In this document: positions 8,361 to 18,365 of the stretch, piece by piece
How the letters are laid out: every line of letters begins with the position of its first letter
Numbering within the stretch: the stretch's first letter is position 1
NCBI GenBank assembly: GCA_018711625.1
Contig: DVID01000002.1
Span: 1-47,514, forward strand
From: Candidatus Limicola stercorigallinarum
GTDB lineage: Bacteria; Actinomycetota; Coriobacteriia; Coriobacteriales; Coriobacteriaceae
Direction of reading: 5' to 3'
Length of the DNA: 47,514 nt
The notes under the pieces: generated by a model
The model's database searches: none
Seen by the model: only the letters and a program-made list of their open reading frames with translations
What the model was told of the DNA's origin: nothing
Position numbers and translations under genes: made by a program

Positions 8361-9086
8361 TTACTGAACCTCGGAGCAAAGCTCGTCAACGATAGCTTCA
8401 TATGCTTGTACGGGATCATCTGCGCCGGTAATTGGCCTACCGATGACCAGGTGACTCGCGCCGGCCGAGATGGCCTGTGCAGGCGTGGCAACGCGGCTCT
8501 GATCACCTACGTCCGAGCCGGCAGGTCGAACACCCGGTGTCACAATCAGCGCTTCGGACCCCAGAAGCTCCCGCATGTGCGCGGCCTCTTGCGGCGAGCA
8601 CACCACGCCGTCGGTACCGTTAGCCACCGCAAGGCGCGCCAAGCGATCAACCTGGTCGGCCACGGGGGCCTCAACGCCTACCTCAGCAAGCGCTGCTTGA
8701 TCCATACTCGTAAGCACCGTGATGGCAACAAGCTTGGGACGCTCCGCGCGAGCCTCGCCCGCAGCCTCAGCACCCTCTCGGCACGCAGCGAGCATAGCAG
8801 CACCGCCCGAGCCATGCACCGAGAGCAGATCTGCCCCCGCAATACCAGCCGACTCAGCGGCACCGCGCACCTGATGCGGGATGTCGTGGAACTTCAAGTC
8901 CAAAAAGACGTTGAACCCGCGCTCCTTAAGTTCGCGCACGATTTGCGGCCCCGCAAGGTAGTAGAGCGTCATGCCCACCTTGAGCCACTTCGCATGGCCA
9001 CGCAAAGCGTCGGACAGTGCGAGCGCGGTGTCGTAATCGCAATCGAGCGCAACGATGATGCGCTCACGTGCTTCGGCATCTAGCAT
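8361..9086 (-). CDS. pyrF: Orotidine 5'-phosphate decarboxylase
   Basis: Last step of UMP synthesis, decarboxylating OMP. The TIM-barrel protein begins MLDAEARERIIVALDCDYDT and has the catalytic motif FLDLKFHDIPHQVRGA with the Asp-x-Lys-x-x-x-Asp arrangement. VTPGVRPAG and ASHLVIGRPITGADDP form the phosphate-binding end. ATG 9084-9086 overlaps the pyrD stop by 7 bases and aligns with the normal N-terminus, giving 241 residues. A longer in-frame extension inside pyrD was rejected. It is the last gene of the pyr operon; the 204 bases after it contain the mihF promoter and no clear terminator. Confidence 0.95.
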   Translation of the reverse strand: MLDAEARERIIVALDCDYDTALALSDALRGHAKWLKVGMTLYYLAGPQIVRELKERGFNVFLDLKFHDIPHQVRGAAESAGIAGADLLSVHGSGGAAMLAACREGAEAAGEARAERPKLVAITVLTSMDQAALAEVGVEAPVADQVDRLARLAVANGTDGVVCSPQEAAHMRELLGSEALIVTPGVRPAGSDVGDQSRVATPAQAISAGASHLVIGRPITGADDPVQAYEAIVDELCSEVQ

Positions 9087-10003
9087 TCGAGAGCTCCAAT
9101 CAACTCGGTGATGCTCGAGACACCCTGCGACTCTGCCCAAGCCTCAAGCTCTTCCAAAATGCGGACAGACGACGTGGGGTCAACAAAGTTGGCCATACCG
9201 ACCGACACCGCAGAGGCACCCGCCAGGATGAACTCCGCTGCATCAGCGCCGGTCATCACGCCACCTACGCCGCACACCGGGATATCAACCGCGTTCGCAA
9301 CCTCCCACACCATGCGGACCGCAATGGGGTGAAGGAGGGGACCAGAAAGACCACCCGTAGGCTTGGAGAGCTTGGAGCGACGCGTGTTCACGTCGATCGC
9401 CATACCGGGAATGGAGTTGATAACCGTTAGGCCATCGGCACCCTCGGCCTCAAGCGCACGGGCAATCTCGGGTAGGCGCACCGGCGCCATCTTCACCAAA
9501 AGCGGACGCTTCGTGATGGGACGGCAGGCACGCATAACCTCCGCTGCGCCCTCAGGGGTGGAGCCGCACGCAGCGCCACCCGCCGCAATATTGGGACAAC
9601 TCACGTTGAGCTCGAAGGCAGCAGCCCACGGGCAAAGCTCTTCAAAGAGCTCAAGCGCGGCAACATACTCGGCAACCGAGTGGCCAGCGACCTGGCAGAT
9701 CACAGCAGTGCCCTTGGCAGAAAGATCGGCCAGATACTCCCCCGACTCTGCAGCAAAGGCGCGCACACCCGGATTCTGCAGGCCCACCGAGTTCATCATG
9801 CCGCCCGGAACCTCGGTCATGCGGGGCTTAGGATTTCCCGGCCACGGCTCGGCGGCACAACCCTTGGTGGTGATAGCGCCCAAGCGCGAAACGTCGATGA
9901 AGTTATCGAACTGCCAACCCTGTCCAAACGTGCCGGACGCGGTGTTGATAGGGTTTTTCAGTTTGATGCCGGCAAAATCGACGGCCATATCGACCTTACT
10001 CAC
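9080..10003 (-). CDS. pyrD: Dihydroorotate dehydrogenase, class 1B catalytic subunit
   Basis: Oxidises dihydroorotate to orotate using FMN, passing electrons through PyrK to NAD. The 307-residue product begins MSKVDMAVDFAGIKLKNPIN and has the FMN-binding TASGTFGQG. The catalytic loop is ELNVSCPNIAAGG, with the Cys base that marks class 1 enzymes, and the C-terminal FMN phosphate region is GVGGVMTGADAAEFI. Its ATG overlaps the pyrK stop (ATGA), so the two subunits are translationally coupled. The adjacent pyrK supports the heterotetrameric 1B form rather than the fumarate-linked 1A or membrane class 2 enzyme. Confidence 0.96.
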   Translation of the reverse strand: MSKVDMAVDFAGIKLKNPINTASGTFGQGWQFDNFIDVSRLGAITTKGCAAEPWPGNPKPRMTEVPGGMMNSVGLQNPGVRAFAAESGEYLADLSAKGTAVICQVAGHSVAEYVAALELFEELCPWAAAFELNVSCPNIAAGGAACGSTPEGAAEVMRACRPITKRPLLVKMAPVRLPEIARALEAEGADGLTVINSIPGMAIDVNTRRSKLSKPTGGLSGPLLHPIAVRMVWEVANAVDIPVCGVGGVMTGADAAEFILAGASAVSVGMANFVDPTSSVRILEELEAWAESQGVSSITELIGALEC

Positions 10004-10791
10004 CAGACAACCTCCTTCGCATCAAAGACCGGTCCGCACATGCAAGCACCCTTCATACCGCTCTTGGTTTCCACAGCGCAAGTAGCACATGCACCAAAGC
10101 CACAGCTCATCATGCGCTCAAGCGAAGCCTCGCAGAACACGCCCGCCTCACTGGCTGCCGCGGCAACCTTGGCCATCATAGGCTCAGGTCCGCAGGTGGC
10201 AACATAGCTATAGCTGTTCTGGGCAAGCAGCCCCTGGACAGCGTCGGTGCAGAAGCCATGATGACCAGCCGTGCCGTCATCGGTTGCCACGTTGACCGAA
10301 GCAGCGCCAAGCGCCTCAAAGTCAGCAACACCCACAAGCTTCTCGGCCGTGGCAGCACCAACACACACATCAAAGGACACGCCCGCATGCGCAAGCTCGC
10401 GCGCCAAGCAGAGCACCGGCGGCACACCAATGCCTCCGGCTACCAAAAGCGCACGGCCACAGCCCTCAGGAATGGTCCAGCCATGACCACCGGGACCCAA
10501 GAGGTCTGAATTATCTCCTGGCTGCATTTGCGATAGGCGGTGCGTACCATCGCCCACAACCGCATACCAAAGGGTCACGGTTCCAGCATCCGCATCGGCA
10601 ACCTCATAGCTCAGCGGCACACGAAGCAGCGACATAGCATTACCCGGAACGGCAAGGTTGACAAACTGACCCGGCTTGATGGCTCGCGCAAGCTCGGGGG
10701 CCGAAATGACAAGCGAGAAGATGCCATCGGCAATCTTCTCGTTAGAAACGACCTCAAAGCTGTGCATGCGAGCGGGAGAAGGCGAAGGCAT
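10000..10791 (-). CDS. pyrK: Dihydroorotate dehydrogenase electron-transfer subunit PyrK
   Basis: FAD and [2Fe-2S] subunit that moves electrons from PyrD to NAD. An N-terminal FAD-binding barrel (SYEVADADAGTVTLWYAVVG) is followed by the NAD-binding GRALLVAGGIGVPPVLCLA. The C-terminal cluster-binding region SCGFGACATCAVET, followed by GACMCG, supplies the four Cys ligands. I start at ATG 10789-10791 (MPSPSPARMHSFEV), preceded by GGGGAAAGGGG. This gives 263 residues, normal for the family. Upstream in-frame ATGs lie inside two stable hairpins in the pyrC-pyrK gap and are unlikely starts. Confidence 0.93.
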   Translation of the reverse strand: MPSPSPARMHSFEVVSNEKIADGIFSLVISAPELARAIKPGQFVNLAVPGNAMSLLRVPLSYEVADADAGTVTLWYAVVGDGTHRLSQMQPGDNSDLLGPGGHGWTIPEGCGRALLVAGGIGVPPVLCLARELAHAGVSFDVCVGAATAEKLVGVADFEALGAASVNVATDDGTAGHHGFCTDAVQGLLAQNSYSYVATCGPEPMMAKVAAAASEAGVFCEASLERMMSCGFGACATCAVETKSGMKGACMCGPVFDAKEVVW

Positions 10792-10813
10792 TGGCGCCCC
10801 TTTCCCCATGCAG

Positions 10814-10860
10814 CGCATGGAATCGAGAATCCATGCGGCCCCGATGAGCCGGGGCCGCAT
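10814..10860 (-). promoter_or_regulatory. Two overlapping, mutually exclusive hairpins between pyrC and pyrK
   Basis: On the minus-strand transcript the first hairpin pairs ATGCGGCCCCG with CGGGGCCGCAT (11 bp, 10833-10860, loop GCTCAT). The second pairs CGCATGGA with TCCATGCG (8 bp, 10814-10837). They share the bases at 10833-10837, so only one can form at a time. No U-run follows, so this is not a plain terminator. It could be a processing site, an RNA-stability element or a translational control element for pyrK. Confidence 0.6.
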
Positions 10861-10875
10861 GACGCTAGATTGATG

Positions 10876-12165
10876 TTAGCAGATGGCGCCGTTGGCGAGC
10901 GTACGCTTACCACCCACGAAGACATCGGTGGCGCGTCCGGTCACCGCAGTGCCCGCAAAGCCACAGTTATTGGCTTTGGACTCATAACCGTCCTCGCCAA
11001 CCGTCCAGGCAATCTCGGGGTCGAAGACCGTGATATCGGCAACAGAGCCAGCCGCGATGCTCACCGGCTCCAGACCGAGAATCGAACGCGGATTGATAGA
11101 CATGAGCTCGACCATCTTGGCGTAATCGATAACGCCCGTCTTCACCAGATTGGTGATCACAAGCGCGAGCGATGCCTCGATGCCCGTCATGCCAAAGGGA
11201 GCGAGCTCGAACTCGCGAGACTTCTCCCAATCGGCATGCGGGGCATGATCGGTTACGATGGCGTCGACCGTACCATCAGCCACGCCAGCAACCAAAGCGG
11301 CTGCGTCCTCGGCCGTACGGAGCGGCGGGTTCACCTTGAGCGACGTGTCAAAGGTCTCGCCGATCGCGTCCTCGGTAAGGAACATATGATGCGGCGTTGC
11401 CTCGCAGGTCACCGGAAGACCCTCGGCCTTAGCCGCACGCACGAGCTCAAGACTGCGCGCCGTAGAGATGTGCTGGATGTGAAGCTTCGCACCCGTGAGG
11501 CGGGCAATGGCGATATCACGGGCGATCTGGATCTCTTCGCCCTCAGCCGGCCAACCCAAAAGGCCCAGTCGCGTAGAGACAACACCCTCGTTCACTTGAC
11601 CGTCGCCCACCAGATCATCATCCTGGCAATGGCTCATGAACACCTTGTCGAACATCTTGCCGTAGTCCATGGCGCGACGCAGCATGCCAGCACCCTGCAC
11701 GCCGTGACCGTCGTCGGTGAAGGCAACAGCACCGTGGGCAACCATGTCGCCCATCTCGGAGATGATCTCGCCCTTGAGGCCCTTAGTCATAGCGCCCGCC
11801 GGGAACACACGGCAATGGCCCTCGCGCTCGGCAACCGACTTCACGTACTCAACGGTAACGCCGTTGTCGGTCACAGGGTCGGTGTTGGGCATCGAGCACA
11901 CGCCCGTCATGCCACCCTTGGCAGCCGCACGGGTCTCGCTCTCAATGGTGCCTTTGTGCTCATAGCCCGGCTCACGCAGGTGCACGTGCATGTCCACCAA
12001 GCCAGGAACCAGCACCTTGCCGGTAAGATCGAGCTCCTCGGCGCCAGCAGCATCAAGCGAGGAGCCAACTTCTGCGATGCGATCGTTTTCAATCTTGACG
12101 TCGAAGATGCCATCGAGCTTAGCGGCAGGGTCGACGACGTGGGCATTCTTAAGAAGCAAGGCCAT
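10876..12165 (-). CDS. pyrC: Dihydroorotase
   Basis: Zinc enzyme that cyclises carbamoyl aspartate to dihydroorotate. The 429-residue product begins MALLLKNAHVVDPAAKLDG and has the metal-binding motif DMHVHLREPG near residue 60. The second metal region is around HCQDDDL, then TCEATPHHMFL, and the catalytic Asp lies in VTDHAPH. This is the longer class I type, as in Bacillus. ATG 12163-12165 has GGAGGT and overlaps the pyrB stop by 17 bases. The following pyrK gene is separated by the hairpin pair at 10814-10860. Confidence 0.96.
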   Translation of the reverse strand: MALLLKNAHVVDPAAKLDGIFDVKIENDRIAEVGSSLDAAGAEELDLTGKVLVPGLVDMHVHLREPGYEHKGTIESETRAAAKGGMTGVCSMPNTDPVTDNGVTVEYVKSVAEREGHCRVFPAGAMTKGLKGEIISEMGDMVAHGAVAFTDDGHGVQGAGMLRRAMDYGKMFDKVFMSHCQDDDLVGDGQVNEGVVSTRLGLLGWPAEGEEIQIARDIAIARLTGAKLHIQHISTARSLELVRAAKAEGLPVTCEATPHHMFLTEDAIGETFDTSLKVNPPLRTAEDAAALVAGVADGTVDAIVTDHAPHADWEKSREFELAPFGMTGIEASLALVITNLVKTGVIDYAKMVELMSINPRSILGLEPVSIAAGSVADITVFDPEIAWTVGEDGYESKANNCGFAGTAVTGRATDVFVGGKRTLANGAIC

Positions 12166-13093
12166 TATCGGCACCTCCAAGCAGCAGATACAGGGCGGCC
12201 ATGCGCACGCAGATGCCCGCATAGACCTGATCGAGGATGACCGAACGCTCGGGGTGGTCGGCCATGTAGGAGTCAAACTCAACGCCACGGTTGATGGGAC
12301 CCGGGTGGCAGATAATCGCGTCGGGCTTCATGAGGCGCTCGCGCTTCTTGGTAAGACCAAAGAGCTCGTGATACTCACGCAGGCTCGGGAACGGGGCACC
12401 CTCAAGACGCTCGCGCTGAATACGCAGCATGTACACCACATCAAGCTCGGGCAACACGTCATCGAGCGAATAGCTCACATGATCGGCACCAAGCACATCG
12501 GGGCGCGCCGGAAGCAAGGTACCAGGCGCCACAACCGTAACCTCGGCGCCCATAATCTTGAGCGCAGGAATGAGCGAGCCGCACACGCGGGAGTGGCCGA
12601 TGTCGCCCACGATGCCCACCTTGAGGCCTTCGAAGCTCCCCTTGCGCTCCCAAATGGAGTAAAGGTCGAGCAGGGCCTGCGTGGGGTGACCATGCTTGCC
12701 GTCACCGGCGTCGATAACAGCTGCCGGCGAGTGCTGCGTCACCATGTACGGGGCGCCCGCATGCTTATCGCGGATGATGATCATGTCGATCTTGTAGGAG
12801 TTGAGCGTCATCACGGTATCGATAAGGCTCTCGCCCTTCACGGTACTCGTGGAAGAGCCGCCGAAGTTCAGGCTGTCGGCAGAAAGGCGCTTCTCGGCCA
12901 GCTCAAAGGAGCTGCGGGTACGCGTTGACGGCTCGTTGAACATGTTCACGACCGTCTTGCCCTTGAGCGTGGGGACCTTCTTGATGGCACGCTCATTCAC
13001 CTCAGAGAACGCCTTGGCGGTCTCGAGAATCGTCATGATGTCGGAATCGGAATATTCGGTGATGTCGATCAAGTGCTTGTGGTTGAAGGCCAT
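12149..13093 (-). CDS. pyrB: Aspartate carbamoyltransferase catalytic subunit
   Basis: Condenses carbamoyl phosphate with aspartate. The 314-residue product has the carbamoyl-phosphate-binding STRTRSSFE motif at residues 56-64, the HPTQALLDLYSI block and HPGPINRGVE near the C-terminus. No regulatory pyrI gene is present, so the enzyme is probably an unregulated trimer with control at PyrR. The ATG has GGGAGGTGAG upstream and starts 3 bases after the pyrR stop. Confidence 0.97.
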   Translation of the reverse strand: MAFNHKHLIDITEYSDSDIMTILETAKAFSEVNERAIKKVPTLKGKTVVNMFNEPSTRTRSSFELAEKRLSADSLNFGGSSTSTVKGESLIDTVMTLNSYKIDMIIIRDKHAGAPYMVTQHSPAAVIDAGDGKHGHPTQALLDLYSIWERKGSFEGLKVGIVGDIGHSRVCGSLIPALKIMGAEVTVVAPGTLLPARPDVLGADHVSYSLDDVLPELDVVYMLRIQRERLEGAPFPSLREYHELFGLTKKRERLMKPDAIICHPGPINRGVEFDSYMADHPERSVILDQVYAGICVRMAALYLLLGGADNGLAS

Positions 13094-13096
13094 CGC

Positions 13097-15404
<2,308 letters not shown>

Positions 15405-15415
15405 GAAAAGCGTCC

Positions 15416-16246
15416 TTAGATATACAGAATGAACTTGTGCTCGGTTTTGTGGAACACAAGGTAGCCAATGATGAAGAAGAGGATCGCCCAGCCAGCACAG
15501 AGCGCAATGGTGATGGGCTCAGGGCTTGTTTGCCACAGAATGACCTGACGCATGAAGTTGAGATAGTTGTACATAGGATTGGCGTACATCACAAGCTGCA
15601 GCAGGTGCGGCATGGCCTTGATGTAGTCATCGGTCCAGAAAATGGGCGTGAAGTAGGTCCACGCGGTGATGATAACGCTCCACAGATGGCGAACATCGTG
15701 GAAGAACACCATCAGCGCTGAAAGCAAAAGGCCCAGGCCAGCGCAGAAGATCAACAAGAAGAGGAGCCCCACCGGCACCCAGATGAGGTGCCACGTGGGC
15801 ATAACGTGGAACCACAGCATAACGAGGGCTACGGCGATGAGCGAGAAGGCGTAGTTCACCAGAGCGAAGAGCACCTTCTGGATGGGGAACACAAAGCGAT
15901 GGATCTTGACCTTCTTGAGCAGAGAGGAGGCATCGACGATGGAAGAGAGGGCCGTCGACGTGGCCTCGTTCATGAGCGAGAAGGTAACGTTGCCGATAAT
16001 GAGGTATAGCGGGTACAGCTCCGGAGTGACGCTACCGTTGCGACCCTGCGCAAAGATGGTGCTGAAGACCACCGCCATGACAATCATCATGAGCAGCGGG
16101 TTGAGTACGCTCCATGCTACGCCCAGCACCGAGCGGCGATATTTGATCTTGAAATCTTTAGTAACCAGCTCGCGCAGGATGAAAATATCCTTTTCAAAAT
16201 CGGAGCGAGCGTGCGAAACCGATACCGTATCTGAGGTTTCTGCCAC
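15416..16246 (-). CDS. Polysaccharide-type ABC exporter permease
   Basis: Membrane subunit of the exporter whose ATPase follows. The 276-residue product has the ABC2-type permease layout: an amphipathic N-terminus (FILRELVTKDFKIKYRRSVLG) and the coupling segment GVAWSVLNPLLMMIVMAVVF. Helices lie near 30-55, 65-90, 110-140, 150-170, 180-200 and 240-265, and the C-terminus is FHKTEHKFILYI. The family resemblance is to TagG/Wzm/RfbD proteins. I start at GTG 16244-16246, which has GAGAGG at about 8 nt; an in-frame GTG three codons earlier is possible. No glycosyltransferases are next to the pair, so the substrate is unknown. Confidence 0.9.
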   Translation of the reverse strand: MAETSDTVSVSHARSDFEKDIFILRELVTKDFKIKYRRSVLGVAWSVLNPLLMMIVMAVVFSTIFAQGRNGSVTPELYPLYLIIGNVTFSLMNEATSTALSSIVDASSLLKKVKIHRFVFPIQKVLFALVNYAFSLIAVALVMLWFHVMPTWHLIWVPVGLLFLLIFCAGLGLLLSALMVFFHDVRHLWSVIITAWTYFTPIFWTDDYIKAMPHLLQLVMYANPMYNYLNFMRQVILWQTSPEPITIALCAGWAILFFIIGYLVFHKTEHKFILYI

Positions 16247-16322
16247 GAGGAGCACCTCTCAATTACCGTTGGGTCAATCACGGTCAGTCATTCTATCACA
16301 GCAATTTTTTTCAAATTTCTCC

Positions 16323-16350
16323 TTGCGCTTCGTCACGAGTTTTGTATACT
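16323..16350 (+). promoter_or_regulatory. Promoter of tRNA-Asn
   Basis: TTGCGC (16323-16328), a 16-nt spacer and TATACT (16345-16350) lie about 28 bases before the tRNA. The -10 box matches consensus at 5 of 6 positions. Confidence 0.7.
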
Positions 16351-16378
16351 AATTTCTGTTGCTTGAGAGCACACCAAT

Positions 16379-16453
16379 TCCTCGGTAGCTCAATGGTAGA
16401 GCACGCGGCTGTTAACCGCGCTGTTGTAGGTTCGAGTCCTACCCGGGGAGCCA
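16379..16453 (+). tRNA. tRNA-Asn (anticodon GTT)
   Basis: A full cloverleaf can be folded by eye. The acceptor stem TCCTCGG pairs with CCGGGGA with one T-G wobble, and the D arm is GCTC-AATGGTA-GAGC. The anticodon stem CGCGG/CCGCG holds the loop CTGTTAA (anticodon GTT). The T arm is GTAGG-TTCGAGT-CCTAC. The discriminator is G, and CCA is encoded at 16451-16453. It has its own promoter and terminator, so it is a single-gene unit on the plus strand, divergent from the ABC exporter. Confidence 0.97.
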
Positions 16454-16464
16454 TTGATTGTTCA

Positions 16465-16490
16465 ACCCCACCGGAAACGGTGGGGTTTTT
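16465..16490 (+). terminator. Terminator of tRNA-Asn
   Basis: ACCCCACCG-GAAA-CGGTGGGGT gives a 9-bp stem with a GNRA-type loop and is followed by TTTTT. It starts 12 bases after the tRNA CCA. Confidence 0.9.
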
Positions 16491-16515
16491 GCTTATCAGG
16501 GCCTTTAGGCTTGTA

Positions 16516-16622
16516 GGACAAATAGTGTGTCCGTTTTAGGGGTGTCGACGCAGGTCGACACCCTTTTTCATGCGTTTAAATCCATAGGGCGAATGTAACC
16601 ACTCGGACAGGAAGTGTGTCCG
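16516..16622. repeat. Pair of GGACA-N8-TGTCC(G) palindromic repeats
   Basis: Two near-identical 18-bp palindromes, GGACAAATAGTGTGTCCG (16516-16533) and GGACAGGAAGTGTGTCCG (16605-16622), are direct copies 89 bases apart in an otherwise gene-free region. Each can also fold on itself (GGACA with TGTCC). They could be protein-binding sites or the ends of a small decayed mobile element. I recognise no specific family. Confidence 0.6.
16540..16568 (+). terminator. Strong hairpin with T-run (orphan terminator)
   Basis: GGGTGTCGAC-GCAG-GTCGACACCC forms a perfect 10-bp stem followed by TTTTT on the plus strand. It is the second terminator-like structure after tRNA-Asn. No gene precedes it between 16491 and 16539, so it is either a back-up terminator or part of the repeat element flanked by the two GGACA palindromes. 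Confidence 0.7.
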
Positions 16623-16693
16623 GATTGATGGATGGAGACGAGGTCATTTCATCCGCTTTGACGTCGGTTGCCACGTCCCCCACTCCAGGTGTC

Positions 16694-16835
16694 AACTCAT
16701 GCCGGAAAACGGCGCCCGGAGCTGGGCGCTCCGGGCGGACCGGCCTGCATGCCTGAAGAATGCGCAGGTCAGAAGGTTGGGCAGTTTTGTCTGCCCAGAG
16801 GCCTGCGGTCCCCGCACCGTTTTCCGGCATGAGTT
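16694..16835. repeat. 142-bp palindromic element with three internal hairpins
   Basis: A perfect 19-bp inverted repeat closes the element: AACTCATGCCGGAAAACGG (16694-16712) pairs with 16817-16835. Inside are CCCGGAGC-TGGGC-GCTCCGGG (16715-16735), CCTGC/GCAGG (16744-16768) and TGGGCAG-TTTTGT-CTGCCCA (16778-16797). GGACCG at 16737 also pairs with CGGTCC at 16806. The result is a four-way, cloverleaf-like fold. It has no coding potential. It could be a miniature transposable element, a REP-like sequence or a structured RNA. Confidence 0.7.
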
Positions 16836-16841
16836 CGCGAT

Positions 16842-16869
16842 GGATGGAACGGCCCTGCCCCGTCCATCC
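16842..16869. repeat. Stable hairpin next to the 142-bp element
   Basis: GGATGGA-A-CGG pairs with CCG-TCCATCC (10 bp, one bulged A, 7-nt loop). It lies only 6 bases after the 142-bp palindromic element and may belong to the same repeat. Confidence 0.5.
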
Positions 16870-16963
16870 GCGCAGATGCATCGGCCGCACCGAGTGGGCT
16901 CAATCAAAAACTTTTCGATTAGTTGCAGTTTGACGGGATAGACAGCCCCGCCTCCATCCGCCT

Positions 16964-17116
16964 CCAGAAAAAAGTACGCCATTTCAGAACGTACTTCAAA
17001 TTATTGCTGGAAGACGTGACTTGGAGGGGCCCGCCAACTGGGGTTTTGTCGAGCGCGGGCGGCGGTGTACCCGGCAAAACGCGAATCACGTACTGAAATG
17101 GCGCACTTTTTTCCAG
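16964..17116. repeat. 153-bp inverted-repeat element with nested hairpin
   Basis: Imperfect terminal inverted repeats of about 30 bases (16964-16994 and 17087-17116) share the core AAAAAAGT-A/G-CGCCATTTCAG and the ACGT end. A nested hairpin, GTTTTGTCG (17043-17051) with CGGCAAAAC (17072-17080), sits inside. The element is non-coding, and no target-site duplication was obvious. The layout suggests a small non-autonomous mobile element or a genome-wide intergenic repeat. Confidence 0.65.
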
Positions 17117-17158
17117 CGGGCGGCCCCCGCATGCCTGCCCACCCCATGCGTAGCAACA

Positions 17159-17189
17159 AGGGCGCCGCTACCCATGGCAGCGACGCCCT
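17159..17189 (-). terminator. Terminator after plsX
   Basis: On the minus strand AGGGCG-T-CGCT pairs with AGCG-G-CGCCCT (11 bp, one T-G wobble, 9-nt loop). It lies about 60 bases after the plsX stop. The following T tract is weak (TGTTGCT). Confidence 0.65.
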
Positions 17190-17246
17190 CAAACACAGCT
17201 CGGACTCCGGTAACACGCATTCGGTCGCGCAGCAACCGTGTAGCCC

Positions 17247-18266
17247 TTACTCCACCAAGCCCTCGATAGAGCTTGCGACAGCCTCAACCAGGCCAGCGCG
17301 TACCGCCTCGGCAGTCGCAAGCGTGCCGTTCTTGACCGCCTCAACAGAGGTGGCACCATGACCAATAAGCACAACGCCCTTGAGTCCCAGCAAAATGGCG
17401 CCACCCTTGGCGTCGCCCGAGAACTTCTGCTTCAATGCCATCAGCTGATCTTTCAGGAGCAGAGCGGCGATCTTGCCCTTGAGCGAGCCCATCAGCGCGC
17501 CCTTAAGCTCATGCATGAGCGTTTTGGCCGCACCCTCCGTAGCCTTAAGGGCAACGTTTCCAGCAAAGCCATCGGACACCACAACATCCACTGAGCCCGA
17601 AAGGATATCCGTGCCTTCGCAGTTACCCACAAAACCAGGCACCTGCTCCTTCATGGGAGCAAAGCACGACTTGGTGAAATGAGAGCCCTTGGTGTCTTCC
17701 GTACCGTTAGAAAGCAGGCCCACGCGCGGCCTTGCAACACCGCAGACCACACGGGAGTAAGCCGCGCCCATCTGGCCAAAACGCACCATATCGCCCGGCT
17801 CAACATCGGGGTTCGCGCCCATGTCACAGAGCACAGTAAGACCACCCGCACGATTAGGAATAGCCGTGGTGATGCAGGGGCGAACGGGTCGACGCTCGTC
17901 ACCCTCCATGAACCTAAAGGGCGTCACATAGGCTGTAGCTGCAGCGGTGACCGCACCGGTGGCACCAGCAGAGAAGAATCCATCAGCCGCACCCTTCTTT
18001 ACGGCACGGCATGCAACCACAATGGACGATTTCCGCTTAGACATAACCGCCTTGAGTGGATCGTCCTCCATGGAAATAACCTGGGGTGCCACGAGCGGCT
18101 CTACGCGGTCGCGCTTCTCGGCAAACGGCACCACCAGCTCTTCCGGGCCAACAGCGATCACTTCAATATCGGCGTCTGCCGCAAGCGCGGCGTCAATACC
18201 ATCCAGGACAACCTGGGGCTCTTCGTCGCCGCCCATAACGTCAACGCAAACTTTTACCTTCTTCAT
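17247..18266 (-). CDS. plsX: Phosphate acyltransferase PlsX
   Basis: Makes acyl-phosphate from acyl-ACP, the first step in phosphatidic acid synthesis with PlsY. The 339-residue product begins MKKVKVCVDVMGGDEEPQ, the family start (VDxMGGD). It contains SAGATGAVTAAATAYV, LCDMGANPDVEPGDMVRFG, LLSNGTEDTKGS and VSDGFAGNVALKATEG, all conserved blocks. ATG 18264-18266 has GAGGTGG upstream; an in-frame extension further upstream was rejected. It follows rpmF on the same strand by 99 bases, the usual rpmF-plsX order. No acpP or fabH gene follows, unlike in many Firmicutes. Confidence 0.95.
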   Translation of the reverse strand: MKKVKVCVDVMGGDEEPQVVLDGIDAALAADADIEVIAVGPEELVVPFAEKRDRVEPLVAPQVISMEDDPLKAVMSKRKSSIVVACRAVKKGAADGFFSAGATGAVTAAATAYVTPFRFMEGDERRPVRPCITTAIPNRAGGLTVLCDMGANPDVEPGDMVRFGQMGAAYSRVVCGVARPRVGLLSNGTEDTKGSHFTKSCFAPMKEQVPGFVGNCEGTDILSGSVDVVVSDGFAGNVALKATEGAAKTLMHELKGALMGSLKGKIAALLLKDQLMALKQKFSGDAKGGAILLGLKGVVLIGHGATSVEAVKNGTLATAEAVRAGLVEAVASSIEGLVE

Positions 18267-18365
18267 GGCAAACCACCTCGATAGTGAAATGGCCGACTCA
18301 CTGAGCCGGCCATACATCTCTCTACATCCGCAGAGCCATCATCTGGGAAACTCCCGGTAGCTATG

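Noticed and set aside
10792-10860. Upstream start for pyrK at 10860
   Set aside because: The extra 23 residues would be coded by two stable hairpins and do not fit the family N-terminus. ATG 10791 has a purine-rich ribosome-binding site.
16379-16453. Direct repeat of the tRNA-Asn 3' end as an attachment site
   Set aside because: I looked for a second copy of the T-arm and acceptor sequence downstream and found none in the window. There is no integrase gene either.
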